In this document: positions 63,001-64,000 of the stretch, one piece after another
Numbering within the stretch: the stretch's first letter is position 1
How the letters are laid out: each line of letters opens with the position of its first letter
Assembly (NCBI RefSeq): GCF_023073335.1
Contig: NZ_JADPJG010000003.1
Location: 445,076-509,075, forward strand
Source of the DNA: Bradyrhizobium sp. 21
GTDB lineage: Bacteria > Pseudomonadota > Alphaproteobacteria > Rhizobiales > Xanthobacteraceae
Reading direction: 5' to 3'
Length of the DNA: 64,000 nt
Position numbers and translations under genes: made by a program
Notes under the pieces: generated by a model
Databases searched by the model: none
What the model was told of the DNA's origin: nothing
The model's input: the letters and a program-made list of their open reading frames with translations, nothing else

Positions 63001-64000
63001 ATTGCCGGTGTTGGCGACGGTCGAGCCCTGGTCGATCGTCAGGGCGCCGTTCGCAACGACCTCGATCGTGCCGGTCGAGCTGTTGGTGATCGTTTCGCCG
63101 TCGAGCGCGTTGCCGGTGCCGCTGACCTTGAAGGTCGCGTTGCTCTTGAGGATGCCGCCGCTCAGGACCGCGTTGCCGGTCAGGTCGATCTCGCCGTTAT
63201 CGGTGACCGTGCCGGCACCGCTGATCGTCGCGCCATTGACGGTGAGCTTGCCGGTGGCATCGACGGTGACGTTGCCGGTGTTGGTGACGCTCGAGCCCTG
63301 GTCGATCGTCAGGGCCCCGTTCGCAAGGACCTCGATCGTGCCGGCAGCGCTGTTGGTGATCGTCTCGGTGTCCAGCGCGTTGCCGGTGCCGCTGACCTTG
63401 AAGGTCGCGTTGTTCTTCAGGATGCCGCCGCTCAGGACGGCGTTGCCGATCAGGTCGATCTCGCCATTATCGGTGACCGTGCCAACACCGCTGATCGTGG
63501 CACCGTTGACAGTGAGCTTGCCGGTGGCATCGACGGTGACGTTGCCGGTATTGGCGACAGTCGAGCCCTGGTCGATCGTCAGGGCCCCGTTCGCAAGGAC
63601 CTCGATCGTGCCGGCAGCGCTGTTGGTGATCGTTTCGCCGTCGAGCGCGTTGCCGGCGCCGCTGACCTTGAAGGCCGCGTTGTTCTTCAGGATGCCGCCG
63701 CTCAGGACGGCGTTGCCGATCAGGTCGATCTCGCCATTATCGGTGACCGTGCCAACACCGCTGATCGTGGCACTACTGACCGTCAGCTTGCCGGTGGCAT
63801 CGACGGTGACGTTGCCGGTATTGGCGACAGTCGAGCCCTGGTCGATCGTCAGGGCCCCGTTCGCAAGGACCTCGATCGTGCCGGCAGCGCTGTTGGTGAT
63901 CGTTTCGCCGTCCAGCGCATTGCCGGTGCCGCCAACCTTGAAGGTCGCGTTGTTCTTCAGGATGCCGCCGCTCAGGACCGCGTTGCCGGTCAGGTCGATC
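57064..64000 (-). CDS. Giant secreted repeat protein, VCBS/cadherin-like with RTX-type C-terminus (5' end outside window)
   Basis: At least 2,311 codons; the frame stays open through 64000 with no in-frame start codon between 62994 and the edge, so the N-terminus lies beyond the window. Order from N to C: near-identical 90-residue beta-strand repeats (63031-64000), more diverged Gly/Thr/Asn-rich beta-strand repeats to about 59350, an EDVDLTERPT-type VCBS domain (near 58670-59000), three VCBS/cadherin-like domains of about 110 residues (57640-58660; each with YGSLTV-NxDGSYxYVP and ending VTGAND), and a C-terminal part GTAGRDDFIGTGHQDQFVF, TNFTSGQDHIDLS, a degenerate RTX/serralysin-like type I secretion signal. 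No autotransporter barrel is present. It is a probable surface adhesin or biofilm protein exported by a type I system. Confidence 0.85.
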   Translation of the reverse strand, partial: IDLTGNAVLSGGILKNNATFKVGGTGNALDGETITNSAAGTIEVLANGALTIDQGSTVANTGNVTVDATGKLTVSSATISGVGTVTDNGEIDLIGNAVLSGGILKNNAAFKVSGAGNALDGETITNSAAGTIEVLANGALTIDQGSTVANTGNVTVDATGKLTVNGATISGVGTVTDNGEIDLIGNAVLSGGILKNNATFKVSGTGNALDTETITNSAAGTIEVLANGALTIDQGSSVTNTGNVTVDATGKLTVNGATISGAGTVTDNGEIDLTGNAVLSGGILKSNATFKVSGTGNALDGETITNSSTGTIEVVANGALTIDQGSTVANTGNVIVDENAALTLNDATISGGAIKGAGTIDVTGASKIDGAATVSISTITADAKLTLDGVTVSGSVITDNFGIELDNTVKLKDGATIKGGPVTNNGTLQIAGAATLLNDVLTNSGHAVAVDDNQTLTLSGTEITGGTINNFSGVLGGKIDVTGNSKIDGNATLNQGTVKVESGVTLTLDDATVAGAAITNGGTVKVDTSKKLTLAGASLTGGTLTVVGTLASSGTTTITDANISNGYLLESTLGGLLALVATTPAAAITNGGIIRANGAELDINGEAVANTGTLGAINHGTLKLIGMAVTNTGSGDVSVESGSTLDLQGATIDGGTVTIAGTLESTGTSAIDSADITVANAGTISVTSGTLTIDPGLAHAITNHGLIKAVTGGTLKLATASVTNTGASITVDGTSKLYLTDVSINGGSLSNAGNLYSAGLDTVTGSVTNTGTIEVQGGTLNLSGGLSGVGTLIIDDTATLELAGATAQTVTFAGGADTLQLDKVAGQGFTGTITGQSSKGGTFTITGAADITTSSGDALDFTATGGTQAKPADIILTPTGALTGAANGIVVTQNGTGAISLTATKDIKGLNGDGITLRDSATGIGDITVNNVTGKASGTGANSTGILVENLNSANGGDISITQLAGVAGGAYGIDALTQGGGDIAVHAGGTITGSSIYGIRARSYGAGSEIVTTDAGSVINSGSSGIVAVNRATSLGAASGSSITVNAYGAIHSGSSLNQSGNTPAGIQAGYNGATTGSSANTNVNGNVVVNNHANVTAAAGYGIHAYNYGNGDVTVSDAAGTTIVGAEEGIRAQALGGGTGDVTVTLGANASVTGTTSYGILAYSIDAGDISVTLANGDSIISGSSGIVAVNYAAAITSDVHSTISVEAHGTIHSGSALNNDGTTPGAIIAGYKPDGISTFSNAVNGDVSVTSDATITADAGYGIEAFTWAAGDITVTTGTGSSVTATAGTAIGAFDHGGGDVSVTNEGTATGTVGLAALANGAGDVTIVNHGNITSTSLAGISVTQNEAGATGSTHITNSGSIVAPSAYAAIFIQENATGSATIDNSGTIGPAIASTVTSTTYAIVETGGAITINNTGHINGNISVASATFNNNAGGTWTVSGSGVFGNASSIVNHGDIDLHGASISGSGLSIENHTTIDSWGTASISGAITNTGAIEVHDGALTLFGSLSGSGSVTVDAGALLKLDGSVTQTVNLAGDGAKLQIDTSTFGGSIGELSATDTIDLSIIKYDGGTSATYDSVTGNLIVSDLYGHTITLKLVGADYSNAHFAGSSDGHGGTLVTFNAADDAPHFNAAQVPQSTGFSELLNTTGSATTDPAPAATGTIDFSDVDLTERPTATVAIADQTVTWFDTDHATHLTLTAGETAALEQALTLQTTGKNNGTVGWSYSIADGVLDFLGEGQTAKVVSTVTLDDHQGKTDTAEVTVTITGKNDAPTLAPVSTDPLVDTATHDSFASITGTLVGTDADHGETATLKYAVQDVDHLAVPTVAGLYGSLTVNDDGSYDYVPDAAAINALSAGPYSDVFTIQTKDAYGATGTASFTVAVTGANDTPVLSDGSLGTLEDTAAADSFSGLTGQLTGTDVDTGDTLSYALLNADHHPTGTVTGHYGSLTVNTDGSYSYVPDAASINALPQGSYSDSFTVQLTDAHGAVTTATYTVDLTGANDTPTLSDVNIGTLTDTAATDTFSSLTGTLAGTDADTGETATLTYAVQNADIHGTATGYYGALTVNADGSYSYVPNAAAINALSAGDYLDTFTVQTTDAHNAIGMAILTVDVTGANDAPVVDVGQISVTHDGAQVTVHGISVTDADAAANETFTLVASGSGSNLSPASTSDTLAYINSALQTVTYTDASEGAAIQTVTLTVADSHSASNTVSLLFGTAGRDDFIGTGHQDQFVFAASSNNDTVTNFTSGQDHIDLSSVVTTSDTQAWLDQHATASGADTLITINASDTILLKGVAHVQASDFIVHA
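63031..64000 (-). repeat. 270-bp in-frame tandem repeats within the giant gene
   Basis: The motif GTCGATCGTCAGGGC recurs at 63031, 63301, 63571 and 63841, an exact 270-bp period equal to 90 codons. Copies are nearly identical over their length; the last one runs off the window edge. Each unit encodes beta-strand-type sequence such as GSTVANTGNVTVDATGKLTV and ends NGALTID. Confidence 0.95.

Noticed and set aside
63031..64000. CRISPR array
   Set aside because: The 270-bp repeats are in-frame coding units without short repeat/unique spacer structure.

Overview
The window is high-GC chromosomal DNA from an alphaproteobacterium, most likely Bradyrhizobium or a close relative. The evidence is the product set (a membrane-bound ferritin/iron exporter under a perfect Irr-type palindrome, OpgC, a PrsD/PrsE-type type I secretion pair, DUF1127 and DUF3775 proteins, CHASE2 cyclase), the CCA-encoded initiator tRNA, and several families of dispersed intergenic inverted repeats typical of this group. 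No phage, transposase, rRNA or CRISPR was seen. Region 1-8743: the first codons of a zinc-ribbon protein leave the left edge, followed by an MFS transporter, a zinc-free alcohol dehydrogenase/quinone oxidoreductase, an acyl-CoA synthetase, an orphan branched-chain-type binding protein, an orphan TadG-like von Willebrand protein, a DUF2059 protein and OpgC. Region 9068-18622: a 1,018-residue zinc ribbon/cyclase/AAA/TPR signalling protein, an unrecognised 164-residue protein, a nuclease-fold (SNase-like) protein, a dehalogenase-like hydrolase, a beta-lactamase-fold serine hydrolase, tRNA-fMet with its terminator, a possible structured RNA, an SDR and a CvpA-like membrane protein. Region 18827-41343 is catabolic and accessory metabolism. 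It holds SDRs, a cluster of two paralogous metallo-beta-lactamase-fold hydrolases with an FAH-family enzyme and a GST, an epoxide-hydrolase-like enzyme, MbfA, an amidase, PncC/CinA, two amidohydrolases coupled to a Rieske protein, an MHS-type MFS carrier with a GcvA-like LysR regulator, a GNAT, a crotonase, an AidB-like acyl-CoA dehydrogenase, a zinc alcohol dehydrogenase and AMP nucleosidase. Region 41508-54576 holds the type I secretion membrane-fusion protein and ABC exporter, a GlsB/YeaQ protein, and a peptide-type ABC importer operon. In that operon an amidase and a small AtzG/GatC-like protein sit, with ATGA overlaps, between the two ATPase genes; a second, paralogous binding protein is divergent. 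Region 54750-64000 holds a CHASE2 adenylate/guanylate cyclase and a giant secreted repeat protein whose reading frame stays open to the right edge. The giant protein combines beta-strand repeats (including exact 270-bp tandem units), VCBS/cadherin-like domains and a degenerate RTX-type C-terminus. It is a plausible substrate of the nearby type I exporter. The most unusual items are the ABC importer operon with an embedded amidase, the giant adhesin with near-identical 90-residue repeats, the cyclase/AAA protein with a changed catalytic Asn beside an unknown protein and an SNase-like gene, and a candidate structured RNA upstream of tRNA-fMet.
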